Source: Pseudonocardia thermophila (GTDB lineage: Bacteria; Actinomycetota; Actinomycetes; Mycobacteriales; Pseudonocardiaceae). Taken from it: DNA of 64,000 nt. Made by a program: the position numbers and the translations under genes. The DNA lies in contig NZ_FRAP01000020.1 in the NCBI RefSeq assembly GCF_900142365.1, positions 62,001 through 126,000 of the forward strand. The letters run 5' to 3'. This document shows positions 35,791 through 44,512 of this stretch, one piece after another. Numbering within the stretch: the first letter of the stretch is position 1; every line of letters starts with the position of its first letter. Below the pieces are notes generated by a model. The model had not been told where the DNA came from, made no database searches, and saw nothing but the letters and a program-made list of their open reading frames with translations.

Positions 35791-35864
35791 CGACCCAGAC
35801 GGGACTCGAACCCGCGACCTTCGCCGTGACAGGGCGACGCGCTAACCAACTGCGCCACTGGGCC
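35791..35864 (-). tRNA. tRNA-Asp(GTC)
   Basis: 74 nt, 5' GGCCCAG; anticodon loop CTGTCAC gives GTC (Asp); T-loop GTTCGAGTCC; discriminator G as expected for tRNA-Asp. It lies 25 bases from tRNA-Phe and 28 from tRNA-Glu, so the three are probably one transcript. Confidence 0.97.
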
Positions 35865-35892
35865 TTGCAGTACTGCACCGAAGCGTACTCCG

Positions 35893-35965
35893 TACCCCCA
35901 ACGGGATTCGAACCCGCGTTACCGCCTTGAAAGGGCGGCGTCCTAGGCCACTAGACGATGGGGGC
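35893..35965 (-). tRNA. tRNA-Glu(TTC)
   Basis: 73 nt, 5' GCCCCCA with a G-U first pair; anticodon loop CTTTCAA gives TTC (Glu); T-arm ACGCGGGTTCGAATCCCGT. First gene of the cluster. A weak promoter-like TATGCT lies about 57 bases upstream (36022-36027, minus strand), and a CCCAACGG/CCGTTGGG hairpin at 35992-36012. Confidence 0.97.
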
Positions 35966-36137
35966 GTGGCCCGCCGGAGCGAACCCGACCCCCCAACGGC
36001 TGTCCCGTTGGGTGCCGCTCAAGCATAGGACAACGCCGCAACGGCCCCTGCAACCGGGGTCCCCTATGGCGCCGTTCCGAGCCGACGCTGCAGGTCAGCG
36101 CCCTGGATCCGCACCGGCGACCAGTACTTGCCGACGA

Positions 36138-36377
36138 TCATCGCAGGACCGGCGGCGGCAGGTCCGGATTGGTCGAGATCAACCCCAGCATGTCGAGGAG
36201 CCGGCGCAGGTCCTCGGCATCGGACGAGTTGCGCGCGACCACCAGCCGCGCCCGGTCGAGCTGCTCGTCGGTGACCCGGTACGCGTCCGCAGCCGTGCGC
36301 TGCGCGGGGATCCCGCCGCCCGATCCGGTGACGCGCTCCTCACCGATCTCTCGCCGGATGCTCCCGATACCGCCCAT
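36138..36377 (-). CDS. Small conserved hypothetical protein
   Basis: A 79-residue acidic/basic helical protein ending YRVTDEQLDRARLVVARNSSDAEDLRRLLDMLGL and a short Pro-rich tail (last 35 residues by position). The LVVARNSSDAEDLRRLLDML segment looks like a widespread actinobacterial motif of unknown function. ATG 36377 follows GGGGAGG by seven bases, which supports it as a real gene. No partner is obvious. Confidence 0.65.
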   Translation of the reverse strand: MGGIGSIRREIGEERVTGSGGGIPAQRTAADAYRVTDEQLDRARLVVARNSSDAEDLRRLLDMLGLISTNPDLPPPVLR

Positions 36378-36605
36378 CGACGCCTCCCCGACCAGTCGTC
36401 TCACCGCCGCCCCCCGGCGGCCGTGACCGAGACGTTACATTTCGCGGAGCGTCGTCGCACCCCTCTTTGGTGGGTCGCGGAACGCCGCGTACGTCACCCT
36501 CCGCGCACACCGGGCGAGCCCCACCCCCGGGCGCAGCCCCCGGCCGGCGCAGGTGGAGAGTATGCGCTGGCAAGCACACCGTCGTCGCACGTCAGGAGGG
36601 TCGCC

Positions 36606-36839
36606 GTGGCCGTCGAGGCACCGTTCCGCACCGAGGTGGTCGTCTCCGGGCTGACCTGCCAGCACTGCGTGATGTCGATCACCGAGGAGCTCGAGGAGAT
36701 CACCGGGGTCGGGTCGGTCGACGTGGCGCTCAACGACCGCCCGGAGGGGAGCACGGTCACGATCCGGTCTACCCGCGAGCTGGATCCGGCCGAGATCGCG
36801 GCCGCCGTCGCGGTGGCCGGCTACGCGGTCGTGAGCTGA
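36606..36839 (+). CDS. Heavy-metal-associated (CopZ-like) protein
   Basis: A 77-residue single HMA domain with the metal motif GLTCQHC (Cys18 and Cys21), followed by SITEELEEITGVGSVDVAL and a final helix-strand. Such proteins carry Cu(I) or another soft metal to P-type ATPases or regulators. No copper ATPase or CsoR is adjacent; instead the next gene encodes a ribbon-helix-helix-like protein, five bases downstream. GTG start at 36606 after AGGAGGGTC. Confidence 0.85.
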   Translation: MAVEAPFRTEVVVSGLTCQHCVMSITEELEEITGVGSVDVALNDRPEGSTVTIRSTRELDPAEIAAAVAVAGYAVVS

Positions 36840-36844
36840 CGCAC

Positions 36845-37255
36845 ATGCCGCAGCCCCGCGAGCCGCACCGGCGCGCCCGCCACCGCTCACCCGAACCCGC
36901 GCGACGCTCCCGCCGGAAGGCGAGCGAGCCGGAGCCCGGCCCGTTCGACGAGGCGCCGCCCGATCCCGAGCTGGACTCCTACCTGGCGGCGCTCGCGCCG
37001 ACGACCACGCCGGACGACACCCGGTTCGGCACTGCCCAGGTGTTCACCCTGCGGCTGCCCGAGCTGCGCATGGAGCAGCTGCGCCGGCTCGCGCAGGAGC
37101 GCGGGGTCAGCCCGAGCGCACTGGCCGTCGACTGGGTGATCGAGCGACTCGACCAGGAGGACACCGCCACCGGGCCGCTCCCGCCGGTCCTCGACGACGG
37201 CGAGCCCGCCCCGCAGGAGCGCCGGCGCGGGCTGCGCCGCTTCGGCTGGCGCTGA
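36845..37255 (+). CDS. Ribbon-helix-helix-like DNA-binding protein
   Basis: 136 residues. A basic, disordered N-terminus (1-35) precedes a region (about 60-100) that reads as a ribbon-helix-helix: a strand FTLRLPELRMEQ, then helix LRRLAQERG and helix SPSALAVDWVIERLDQ. The C-terminus is again charged (RRRGLRRFGWR). It may be a regulator or antitoxin-like protein; no toxin is beside it. It follows the HMA protein by five bases, so both probably share a transcript, which would suggest metal-linked regulation. Confidence 0.65.
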   Translation: MPQPREPHRRARHRSPEPARRSRRKASEPEPGPFDEAPPDPELDSYLAALAPTTTPDDTRFGTAQVFTLRLPELRMEQLRRLAQERGVSPSALAVDWVIERLDQEDTATGPLPPVLDDGEPAPQERRRGLRRFGWR

Positions 37256-37278
37256 GCCGTGCCGATCAGCTGGCCCGA

Positions 37279-38694
37279 TCATCCTGCCGCCACCACCGCG
37301 GACGTCCGGTCGGCCCGGCAGGGGCTGCCGGAGAGCAGCGCCGGGTCGAGTGCCGCCGCCATCGCCCGGTACCCGGCCGCCGACAGGTGCAGCCCGTCGC
37401 CCGCGTCGTAGGTCGGGGCCAGGCGGCGCGGATCGGCCGGGTCGGCCACGGCCGCGGCGAAGTCGACGATCCCGTCGGCGTGCGCGAGGCCCTCCGTGCG
37501 CACCCACTCGTTGATCTCCTCGCGGGCCGCGATCGCCGCCCGGGTGCCGTGCGGGCCGGTCGTCGACGGTGTGATGGTGGAGAGCAGCACCCGTTTGCCC
37601 GCGGCGCGCGCCCGGTCGGCGAAGGCCTGCAGCCCGGCGATGACCTCCGCGGCGGAGCGGCCGGCGGCCAGGTCGTTGGTGCCGATGTTGAGCACGACGT
37701 CGGTGACGCCCGCGGCCGCGGCCACGTCGTCGGCGAACCGGGCCAACGGCGAGTCGACGTCGGCGGCCGGATCGGGGGCGAGCAGCCGGTTGCCCGCCAG
37801 CCCGGCGTTGAGCACCGCCATCTCGGTGCTGCCGCCGGCACCGGACAGCCGCCCGGCCAGCGCGTCCGGCCAGCGCTGCTCCGCCCCGACCGGGGCGCCG
37901 ACCCCGTCGGTGATCGAGTCCCCGACCGCGACGACGGCGGACACCGGCCGCGCAGTCCACACGTCCAGTCCGGTGAGCACGAACCAGGAGCCGGTCTCCT
38001 CGGCGAGCGCCGCGACCGTCGGCGCGGCGGTCACGTCCCGGCCGGGCACGACGTAGCTGGTCTGCAGGGCGACCGGGTGCGTCGCCACGACGCCGGGCGC
38101 ACCGACCACGTGCAGGCTGACCGCGACCGGCCGGCCGGCGGTGACGTCGAGGGGGACGGGGTCGCTCGTCACCTCGCCCCCGGGCGGGATCGTGACCCCG
38201 CGGGCGCCGCCGAACGGGACGTCCCGCGTCGAGCCGGGCAGCACACCCGCGCTTCCGTCGGAGCGCCCGGCCGCGACGTTGCCGATCACGAGCGGCCCGG
38301 CGCCGAAGCGGTTCGACAGCCGCACCCGCACCTCGTCGCCGGTGACCTGAGGATGGACGACCATCCGCAGCGTGGCGCCGGAGAGCTCGGCCCCGCCCGG
38401 CTGGACGCTGGCCTGCCAGGCGCGCACCCACGTCGGACCGCACGGATCGGCGGCGGGCGCGACCACCGCGGCCGGGGCGGGGACCGGCGCGTCGGCCCCC
38501 CCGGTGACCCCGACGGCGCACAGGACGGCGAGCAGCCCGGCCAGCCCCGCCGACCAGCGACGGCGACGACCGCGGTGAGCACCCCGGGCCGGGGCCGCGG
38601 GGAGGGCGGGCACGGTCCAGCCCGGGGCGGGCTCGCGGGTCCAGGCGACGCGCGGGAGGAGCCCGGTCGGGCGCGCCGGCAGCGCCTCGGTCAT
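37279..38694 (-). CDS. Secreted SGNH/GDSL hydrolase
   Basis: A 471-residue exported esterase/lipase-like enzyme. A cytosolic lead with RR/RRR (about 45-58) precedes a hydrophobic signal/anchor (about 59-77). An N-terminal beta-sandwich-like domain follows (about 85-240). The SGNH domain begins with block I AVVAVGDSITDG (nucleophile Ser), then VLNIGTNDLAAG (block III) and GDGLHLSAAGY (block V with the catalytic Asp and His). The layout is that of actinobacterial proteins acting on acylated polysaccharides or lipids; the substrate is unknown. ATG 38694 follows GGGGAGGTG. Confidence 0.88.
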   Translation of the reverse strand: MTEALPARPTGLLPRVAWTREPAPGWTVPALPAAPARGAHRGRRRRWSAGLAGLLAVLCAVGVTGGADAPVPAPAAVVAPAADPCGPTWVRAWQASVQPGGAELSGATLRMVVHPQVTGDEVRVRLSNRFGAGPLVIGNVAAGRSDGSAGVLPGSTRDVPFGGARGVTIPPGGEVTSDPVPLDVTAGRPVAVSLHVVGAPGVVATHPVALQTSYVVPGRDVTAAPTVAALAEETGSWFVLTGLDVWTARPVSAVVAVGDSITDGVGAPVGAEQRWPDALAGRLSGAGGSTEMAVLNAGLAGNRLLAPDPAADVDSPLARFADDVAAAAGVTDVVLNIGTNDLAAGRSAAEVIAGLQAFADRARAAGKRVLLSTITPSTTGPHGTRAAIAAREEINEWVRTEGLAHADGIVDFAAAVADPADPRRLAPTYDAGDGLHLSAAGYRAMAAALDPALLSGSPCRADRTSAVVAAG

Positions 38695-39013
38695 CGCCGC
38701 ACCTCCCCGTCCGGTGAGCCGACCTCGCCGGGTGCCGGGGACGCGGTCTTGCCGAGGTCGACGCCACGTGCTCGACTGGTCACGTTCGGTGGAACGAGCC
38801 AGACACCCGATCGTGAGTCTGACGATCGGGTGGACCCGATGACCCTCCGTGATCACTGTGCGCGCATCCGGGTCGCGGACCATCGGATCGGGGTGTTCAG
38901 CCGCAGGCCGACCACTCGGTCAGGTTGATCCATCCCTTCCCCGCTCGAGTCCCGGTCGCGGCGCCTCGGCGCGGCTACAGTGCGGGATGCGCGGCACGGA
39001 GAGGAGGAGAGGC
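38695..39013. promoter_or_regulatory. Divergent intergenic region with CACCCGATCG palindrome
   Basis: 319 bases without a gene. A perfect 10-bp inverted repeat, CACCCGATCG (38804-38813) and CGATCGGGTG (38823-38832), with a 9-base spacer, lies 110 bases from the GDSL gene and 182 from the synthetase gene. Extra half-like copies (ACCCGATGA near 38835, GATCGGGGTG near 38886) follow. This looks like a regulator operator. A TACAGT near 38975 may be the synthetase -10. Confidence 0.5.
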
Positions 39014-40900
39014 ATGGGTGCCTACGAGGAGGTCTACCGCTCCAGCGTGGACGACCCGGAGTCGTTCTGGTTGCGCGCGGCAGAAGCGATCGACTGGCAC
39101 GTCGCTCCGCGCACCGCGCTCGACGACTCGAACCCGCCGTTCTACCGGTGGTTCCCCGACGGCGAGCTGAACGTCTGCCACAACGCGCTCGACCGGCACG
39201 TCGCCGCCGGGCGCGGCGATGCGACAGCGCTGATCTACGACTCCCCCGTCACCGGCAGCAAGCGGACCTACACCTACGCGCAGCTGCGGGACGAGGTGGC
39301 GACGTTCGCCGGTGTGCTCACCGGGCTCGGCGTGCAGCGCGGCGACCGGGTCGTGATCTACATGCCGATGGTGCCCGAAGCGGCCGTCGCGATGCTGGCG
39401 TGCGCGCGGATCGGCGCGATCCACTCCGTGGTGTTCGGCGGGTTCGCCCCCAAGGAGCTGGCCGTGCGCATCGACGACGCCGCCCCGAAGGTGGTCGTCT
39501 CCGCGTCGTGCGGCATCGAGGTCACCCGCGTCATCGAGTACAAGCCGCTGCTCGACCAGGCCATCGAGATGGCGCAGCACAAGCCCGAGCGGGTGGTCGT
39601 GCTGCAGCGCCCGCAGGCCACCGCGCAGCTGGGCGAGCGCGACGTCGACTGGGCCACGGCGGCGGCCGAGGCCACCCCGGCCGACTGCGTGCCGATGAAG
39701 GCGACCGACCCGCTCTACATCCTCTACACCTCCGGCACGACCGGGAAACCGAAGGGCGTGGTGCGCGACGGCGGCGGCTACGCGGTGGCGCTGGCTTGGT
39801 CGATGTCCAACGTCTACGACATCCGCGCCGGCGAGACGATGTTCACCGCGTCCGACGTCGGCTGGGTCGTCGGGCACTCCTACATCGTGTACGGGCCGCT
39901 GCTGGCCGGCGCCGCGACGGTGCTCTACGAGGGCAAGCCGGTCGGCACCCCCGACGCCGGCCAGTTCTGGCGGGTCGTGCAGGAGCACGGCGTCAAGACG
40001 CTGTTCACCGCGCCGACCGCGTTCCGGGCGATCAAGAAGGAGGACCCGGACGGCGAGTACACCCGCAAGTACGACCTGTCCTCCCTCAAGTACCTGTTCC
40101 TCGCCGGCGAGCGACTCGACCCGGAGACCTACCGCTGGGCGTCCGACCTGCTCGGCATCCCGGTGATCGACCACTGGTGGCAGACCGAGACGGGCTGGCC
40201 GATCGTGGCCAACCCGGCCGGCATCGAGCTGCTCCCGCTCAAGGCCGGCTCACCGACGGTCCCGCTGCCCGGCTGGGACGTGCAGGTGCTCGACATCAAC
40301 GGGCGCCCCGTCGAGCCGGGCACCGACGGCGCCATCGTCGTCAAGCTGCCGATGCCGCCCGGTGCGCTGCCGACCCTGTGGAACGACGACGAGCGGTTCG
40401 TCAGCTCGTACATGAAGGCGTTCCAGGGCTACTACCTCACCGGCGACGGCGGACGCATCGACGAGGACGGCTACGTCTACGTGATGGGCCGCACCGACGA
40501 CGTCATCAACGTGGCCGGGCACCGGCTGTCCACCGGCGGGATGGAGGAGGTCCTCGCCTCCCACCCGGACGTGGCCGAGTGCGCGGTCATCGGCGTCTCC
40601 GACCCGCTCAAGGGGCAGATCCCGCGCGGGTTCGTCGTGCTCAAGGCCGGCGTGCAGCGCGACCACGCCGAGCTGGCGGCCGAGCTGGTGCAGATGGTCC
40701 GCGACCAGATCGGCGCCGTGGCCTCGCTCAAGGAGATCGACGTCGTGCCGGCGCTGCCGAAGACCCGCTCGGGCAAGATCCTGCGCAAGACCATGCGCGG
40801 CATCGCCGACGGGCTCGACGAGCCGGTGCCGTCGACGATCGAGAGCGTCGAGGTGCTGGAGGCGCTGCGCCCGATCCTGCGCAAGGAGAAGACCGGGTGA
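39014..40900 (+). CDS. prpE: Propionyl-CoA synthetase-like acyl-CoA synthetase
   Basis: A 628-residue ANL-superfamily enzyme that activates a short acid with ATP and CoA. The acetyl/propionyl-CoA synthetase N-terminal domain (about 5-60) is followed by the AMP-binding motif YILYTSGTTGKPKGVVR (about 236-252), DVGWVVGHSYIVYGPL, HWWQTETGWPI and GRTDDVINVAGHRLSTGGMEE. The C-terminal TRSGKILRKTMR contains the lysine that is acetylated for control in this family. The VVFGGFAPKELAVRIDDA and WWQTETGW segments point to PrpE rather than Acs. ATG 39014 follows GAGGAGGAGAGG. The palindrome upstream may regulate it. Confidence 0.88.
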   Translation: MGAYEEVYRSSVDDPESFWLRAAEAIDWHVAPRTALDDSNPPFYRWFPDGELNVCHNALDRHVAAGRGDATALIYDSPVTGSKRTYTYAQLRDEVATFAGVLTGLGVQRGDRVVIYMPMVPEAAVAMLACARIGAIHSVVFGGFAPKELAVRIDDAAPKVVVSASCGIEVTRVIEYKPLLDQAIEMAQHKPERVVVLQRPQATAQLGERDVDWATAAAEATPADCVPMKATDPLYILYTSGTTGKPKGVVRDGGGYAVALAWSMSNVYDIRAGETMFTASDVGWVVGHSYIVYGPLLAGAATVLYEGKPVGTPDAGQFWRVVQEHGVKTLFTAPTAFRAIKKEDPDGEYTRKYDLSSLKYLFLAGERLDPETYRWASDLLGIPVIDHWWQTETGWPIVANPAGIELLPLKAGSPTVPLPGWDVQVLDINGRPVEPGTDGAIVVKLPMPPGALPTLWNDDERFVSSYMKAFQGYYLTGDGGRIDEDGYVYVMGRTDDVINVAGHRLSTGGMEEVLASHPDVAECAVIGVSDPLKGQIPRGFVVLKAGVQRDHAELAAELVQMVRDQIGAVASLKEIDVVPALPKTRSGKILRKTMRGIADGLDEPVPSTIESVEVLEALRPILRKEKTG

Positions 40901-40949
40901 GGCTCGCCTGAGTACTGCCGGCCACACCCGGGCGGAGGACGATGTCTCC

Positions 40950-41144
40950 ATGAAGGTTGTGGTCGATTTCGATCTGTGCGAGTCCAACGCCGTCTGCATG
41001 GGCATCGCCCCGGAGGTGTTCGAGGTGCGGGACGACGACTTCCTGTACATCCTCGACGAACACCCGCCGGAGTCGCTGCGCCCGGAGATCGAGGAAGCGG
41101 TGCGGTCGTGCCCGCGAGCCGCGATCCGGATCGAGGAGGACTGA
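40950..41144 (+). CDS. [3Fe-4S] ferredoxin
   Basis: A 64-residue ferredoxin with cluster ligands Cys10, Cys16 and Cys54; the fourth ligand position of the 4Fe-4S type is not Cys, so a 3Fe-4S cluster is expected, as in cytochrome P450-associated ferredoxins. No P450 or reductase gene is in the window, so its partner is encoded elsewhere. It sits 49 bases past the synthetase gene and may be cotranscribed; it ends shortly before the 41174 palindrome. Confidence 0.9.
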   Translation: MKVVVDFDLCESNAVCMGIAPEVFEVRDDDFLYILDEHPPESLRPEIEEAVRSCPRAAIRIEED

Positions 41145-41173
41145 CTCCCGGCCCGCACTGAACCACCCGGTCT

Positions 41174-41226
41174 GCAACGAACGGCACTCTCGTCCACTCG
41201 GAGTGGACGAGAGTGCCGTTCGTTGC
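41174..41226. terminator. Perfect long palindrome, family copy 3
   Basis: Arms of 26 bases (41174-41199, beginning GCAACGAACGGCACTCTCGT, and 41201-41226) with no mismatch and a single central base (41200). It lies 30 bases after the ferredoxin stop. Except for one base it repeats the 95-141 element. Fully symmetric, so it would work in either direction. Confidence 0.8.
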
Positions 41227-41317
41227 GTTCGGCCGCGCCGGTCCGTCACCTGAGCGGACGGATGGTACGGCCCGCGCGTCCCTTGCCCGCCGGGGTGCGG
41301 CGCAAGAGGATCGCGGT

Positions 41318-42931
41318 ATGGACCCCGTCTGGCACACCGCGCTGACCCCGCTGTCCTTCCTCGGCCGGTCGGCGGACGTCTTCGCCGACAAGACCGCCGT
41401 GGTCTACGGCGAGCGCCGGTCGACCTACGCCGAGTTCGCGGCGGAGGTCCAGCAGGTCGCGAAGGGACTGCGCGGCTCGGGCATCGAACCGGGCGACCGG
41501 GTGGCGTACCTGCTGCCCAACGTGCCGGAGATGCTCGTGGCGCACTTCGCCGTGCCGCTGGCCGGCGCGGTGCTCGTCGCGATCAACACCCGGCTGTCGA
41601 CCGAGGAGATCCGCTACATCCTCGACCACTCCGGCTCGAAGCTGCTGGTGGTCGACGCCGCCCTGTACCCGGCGGTCGCGCCGATCGCGAGCGAGCTGAA
41701 GACCGTCGAGGAGATCATCACGGTCATCGACCCGGCGAACCCGGGCGACGGCGTCGGCAGCGGCGTCCGCTACGACGACCTGCTGGCCCGCGGCTCCGGC
41801 GAGGAGGGGCCCCTGCCCTGGGCCGTCGAGGACGAGGACGCGACGATCTCGATCAACTACACGTCCGGCACGACCGGGCGGCCCAAGGGCGTGCAGTACA
41901 GCCACCGCGGCGCGTACCTGAACTCGTACGGCGAGATCATCCACTCCGGGCACACCTTCGATTCGGTGTACCTGTGGACGCTGCCGATGTTCCACTGCAA
42001 CGGCTGGTGCACCGGCTGGGCAGTGACGGCCGTCGGCGGCACCCACGTCTGCCTGCGCGAGGTGCGCGCCGACGTGATCTGGCGGCTCATCGAGGAGGAG
42101 GGGGTCACCCACCTCAACGGCGCGCCGACCGTCGTCACCACGGTGGTGCGGGCGAAGGAGGCCAAGCAGCTCGACCGGCCCCTGGTGATCACGACCGCGG
42201 GTGCGCCGCCGAGCCCGACGACGATCATGTCGGCGGAGCGGCTGGGCTTCCGCATCGTCCACGTCTACGGGCTGACCGAGACCTACGGTCCGTACTCGGT
42301 GAACCAGTACCAGCGCGCGTGGGACGACCTCGACCCCGAGGAGCGCGCCAAGCGCCAGGCGCGCCAGGGCGTCGGGATGGTGTGCGCGGAGCGGCTGCGC
42401 GTCGTCGACGAGAACATGGACGACGTGCCCGCCGACGGCACCACGATGGGCGAGATCGTGATGCGCGGCAACAACGTCATGAAGGGCTACTTCGAGGATC
42501 CGGAGGGCACCGCCAAGGCGTTCGCCGGCGGCTGGTTCCACTCGGGTGACCTCGGCGTGATGCACCCCGACGGCTACGTGGAGCTGCGCGACCGCGCCAA
42601 GGACATCGTCATCTCCGGCGGCGAGAACATCTCCACGGTCGAGGTGGAGCAGGCGATCATGAGCCACCCATCGGTGCTGGAGGTCGCGGTCGTCGGCGTG
42701 CCGGACGAGAAGTTCGGCGAACGGCCGAAGGCGTTCGTGGTGCTCGCCGAGGGTCAGACGGCCACCGAGGACGAGATCATCGAGCACGTGAAGTCGCGCA
42801 TCGCCCGGTACAAGGCGCCGAAGGCCGTCGAGTTCGTGACCGAGCTGCCGAAGACCTCGACGGGCAAGGTGCAGAAGTTCGAACTGCGCGAGAAGGAGTG
42901 GCAGGGCGAGGCGAGCCGCATCCGTGGCTGA
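41318..42931 (+). CDS. Fatty acyl-CoA synthetase
   Basis: A 537-residue ANL-superfamily ligase that activates a medium- or long-chain or aromatic acid as acyl-CoA. Motifs: INYTSGTTGRPKGVQYSHRGAYLN (AMP-binding; about 182-205 by position), PMFHCNGWCTGWA (typical of the 'FadD12/acyl-CoA synthetase with HCNGW' group), VYGLTETYGP, and the C-terminal LPKTSTGKVQKFELR with catalytic lysine. The HCNGW group in Actinobacteria and plants includes acyl-activating enzymes of fatty and phenylalkanoic acids. ATG 41318 follows AAGAGGATCG. Bounded on both sides by copies of the palindrome family. Confidence 0.9.
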   Translation: MDPVWHTALTPLSFLGRSADVFADKTAVVYGERRSTYAEFAAEVQQVAKGLRGSGIEPGDRVAYLLPNVPEMLVAHFAVPLAGAVLVAINTRLSTEEIRYILDHSGSKLLVVDAALYPAVAPIASELKTVEEIITVIDPANPGDGVGSGVRYDDLLARGSGEEGPLPWAVEDEDATISINYTSGTTGRPKGVQYSHRGAYLNSYGEIIHSGHTFDSVYLWTLPMFHCNGWCTGWAVTAVGGTHVCLREVRADVIWRLIEEEGVTHLNGAPTVVTTVVRAKEAKQLDRPLVITTAGAPPSPTTIMSAERLGFRIVHVYGLTETYGPYSVNQYQRAWDDLDPEERAKRQARQGVGMVCAERLRVVDENMDDVPADGTTMGEIVMRGNNVMKGYFEDPEGTAKAFAGGWFHSGDLGVMHPDGYVELRDRAKDIVISGGENISTVEVEQAIMSHPSVLEVAVVGVPDEKFGERPKAFVVLAEGQTATEDEIIEHVKSRIARYKAPKAVEFVTELPKTSTGKVQKFELREKEWQGEASRIRG

Positions 42932-42949
42932 CCCGCCCGGCGCCGATCG

Positions 42950-43000
42950 CGACGAACGGCCCTTTCGTCCACTCGAAGTGGACGAAAGGGCCGTTCGTCG
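42950..43000. terminator. Palindrome family copy 4
   Basis: Perfect 24-bp arms (42950-42973, beginning CGACGAACGGCCCTTTCGTC, and 42977-43000) with a CGA loop. It lies between the convergent stops of the acyl-CoA synthetase (42931) and the carotenoid oxygenase gene (43046), so it can terminate both. Confidence 0.8.
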
Positions 43001-43045
43001 TCTCCGGCGCTGTCGGTATCCGGTGCTGGTCGTCCGGCGAGCTGA

Positions 43046-44437
43046 TCAGATCTCGCTGTCGTCGATCCAGGAGCCGTGGAACCCGGCCGGCACCCGGCGC
43101 GGCAGGGTGATGGCGGCGACCGGCTTGGCGGCGACGTTCGTCGCGTCGAGGATCAGCAGCTGCGCGCCGGCCCCGTCGCGGCGGGTGGTGAGGGTCAGCA
43201 GCCAGCCGTCGTCCTCCGCCCGGTCGGGCGCGCTCGACGGCACGAACACCGCCTCCCCGCCGACCACCTCGGTGCCGAGCTCGTGCGCGGTGACCGTGCC
43301 GAGCTCGTCGTCGTACTTGACGATGGCCGAGCGGTTGCCGGGGTCCTCGGCGACGGCGTAGCGGTAGCGCGCGCGCCGGCCGACCCGCGTGTCGTCGACG
43401 GTCGGGAACTCGACGGACCGGTCGGCCAGCTGGGTCTCCTCGACCTTCCCGGAGGCCGGATCGAGGATCCAGTGGTAGAACCGCGCCGTCCCGGTGGCGG
43501 CCGCGGCCGCGGCGGGACCGGCCTCCTTCGCCGGGCCGTCCTCGGCGGCGGGCCCGGTGTCGGACTCCCACATCGCGATGACGTCATCCGGGGCGTACCG
43601 GGCGGCGTCCAGCACGATGCGGCCCTGATCGTCGGTGTGGGCGTTGCCGACGTGGAAGACGTAGCAGGGATCGACGTCGAACCAGGTGACCTCGCCCGGC
43701 TTGTCCAGCGGCATGACGCCGAGGCGCGCGCCGTAGCTCGGGTCCCACCCGTAGGGCATGCCCCGCTCGAGCAGCCGCATCTGGAAGGTGATCGGCAGAT
43801 CGAGGAAGATCGCGTGCCGGTCGGTGATGGCGAAGTCGTGCATCATCGTCGGCCCGGGGACCTCGATCTCCTTGCTCAGCACGAGCTCGCCCTTGGCGTT
43901 GAGGCGGTGGTAGGTCAGGAACGGCGGCATGAACCCGTAGCCGAAGAAGTGCATGTCCCCGGTGACCGGGTCGATCTTCGGGTGCGCGGTCATCGCCGTC
44001 TTGAGCCGGCCGTCGAAGTCGAACGGGCCGATCGTGTCCAGCTCAGGGGTGACCAGCGTCGGGAAGCTGGACTCGACGAGGGCCATGATCCGGCCGGCGT
44101 GCGGGAGGACGTCGGTGTTGGCGAGGCTGACGGTGTAGTCGACCTCGCCGGTCTCCCGGTTGATCGAGTCCTGACCCTCGAGGGCCTTGGTCTTGACCCA
44201 GCGGTTGCGGTACCACTCGGCCTTGCCGTCCTTGAGGCGGATGCCGTGCAGCATCCCGTGACCGACGAACCAGTGCGGGCTGACCTCGCCCGGCAGTGGG
44301 TTCGGCCCGTTGCGGAAGTAGCGCCCGCACAGCTCCGGCGGGATGCTTCCCTCGACCGGCAGGTCGGTCGCGCTGATCTCGTCAGGGACCGGCGCGTAGT
44401 GCCCCCTCATGTGCCATGGCAGCTCGGTCGTCGTCAT
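43046..44437 (-). CDS. Carotenoid cleavage oxygenase-family protein
   Basis: A 463-residue seven-bladed beta-propeller iron(II) dioxygenase. The four His iron ligands are visible: His152 (TAHPKID), His200 (MMHDFA), His262 (FHVGNAH) and His454 (GFHGSW). The family cleaves carotenoid, apocarotenoid, stilbene or lignostilbene double bonds; the PELCGRYFRNGPNPLPGE start and GYDP-like WDPSYGARLG are common to bacterial carotenoid oxygenases and lignostilbene dioxygenases, so the substrate is open. A 26-residue acidic/Ala insertion (about 295-318) is unusual and is probably a loop. Divergent from a PadR regulator with 72 bases between starts. Confidence 0.9.
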   Translation of the reverse strand: MTTTELPWHMRGHYAPVPDEISATDLPVEGSIPPELCGRYFRNGPNPLPGEVSPHWFVGHGMLHGIRLKDGKAEWYRNRWVKTKALEGQDSINRETGEVDYTVSLANTDVLPHAGRIMALVESSFPTLVTPELDTIGPFDFDGRLKTAMTAHPKIDPVTGDMHFFGYGFMPPFLTYHRLNAKGELVLSKEIEVPGPTMMHDFAITDRHAIFLDLPITFQMRLLERGMPYGWDPSYGARLGVMPLDKPGEVTWFDVDPCYVFHVGNAHTDDQGRIVLDAARYAPDDVIAMWESDTGPAAEDGPAKEAGPAAAAAATGTARFYHWILDPASGKVEETQLADRSVEFPTVDDTRVGRRARYRYAVAEDPGNRSAIVKYDDELGTVTAHELGTEVVGGEAVFVPSSAPDRAEDDGWLLTLTTRRDGAGAQLLILDATNVAAKPVAAITLPRRVPAGFHGSWIDDSEI

Positions 44438-44479
44438 GGCAGGGAGCGTGACAGCAGGCGGTTGACGTGTCAATATCCA

Positions 44480-44512
44480 CATGTTGGAACTTTCATGTAC
44501 GATGCCGACATG
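44480..44512. promoter_or_regulatory. Three ACATG/CATGT boxes, PadR operator (putative)
   Basis: ACATG (44480-44484), CATGT (44494-44498) and ACATG (44509-44513 region) occur with 9-10-base spacing, resembling the ATGT/ACAT dyads bound by PadR proteins. A TTGAC-GT-GTCAA palindrome (44462-44473) lies beside them. All fall between the divergent carotenoid oxygenase and PadR genes. Confidence 0.55.

Noticed and set aside
35992..36012. CCCAACGG/CCGTTGGG hairpin near the tRNA cluster as a terminator
   Set aside because: It lies upstream of the tRNA-Glu 5' end and 125 bases downstream of the 79-residue gene; short and without a T-run, so it cannot be assigned.
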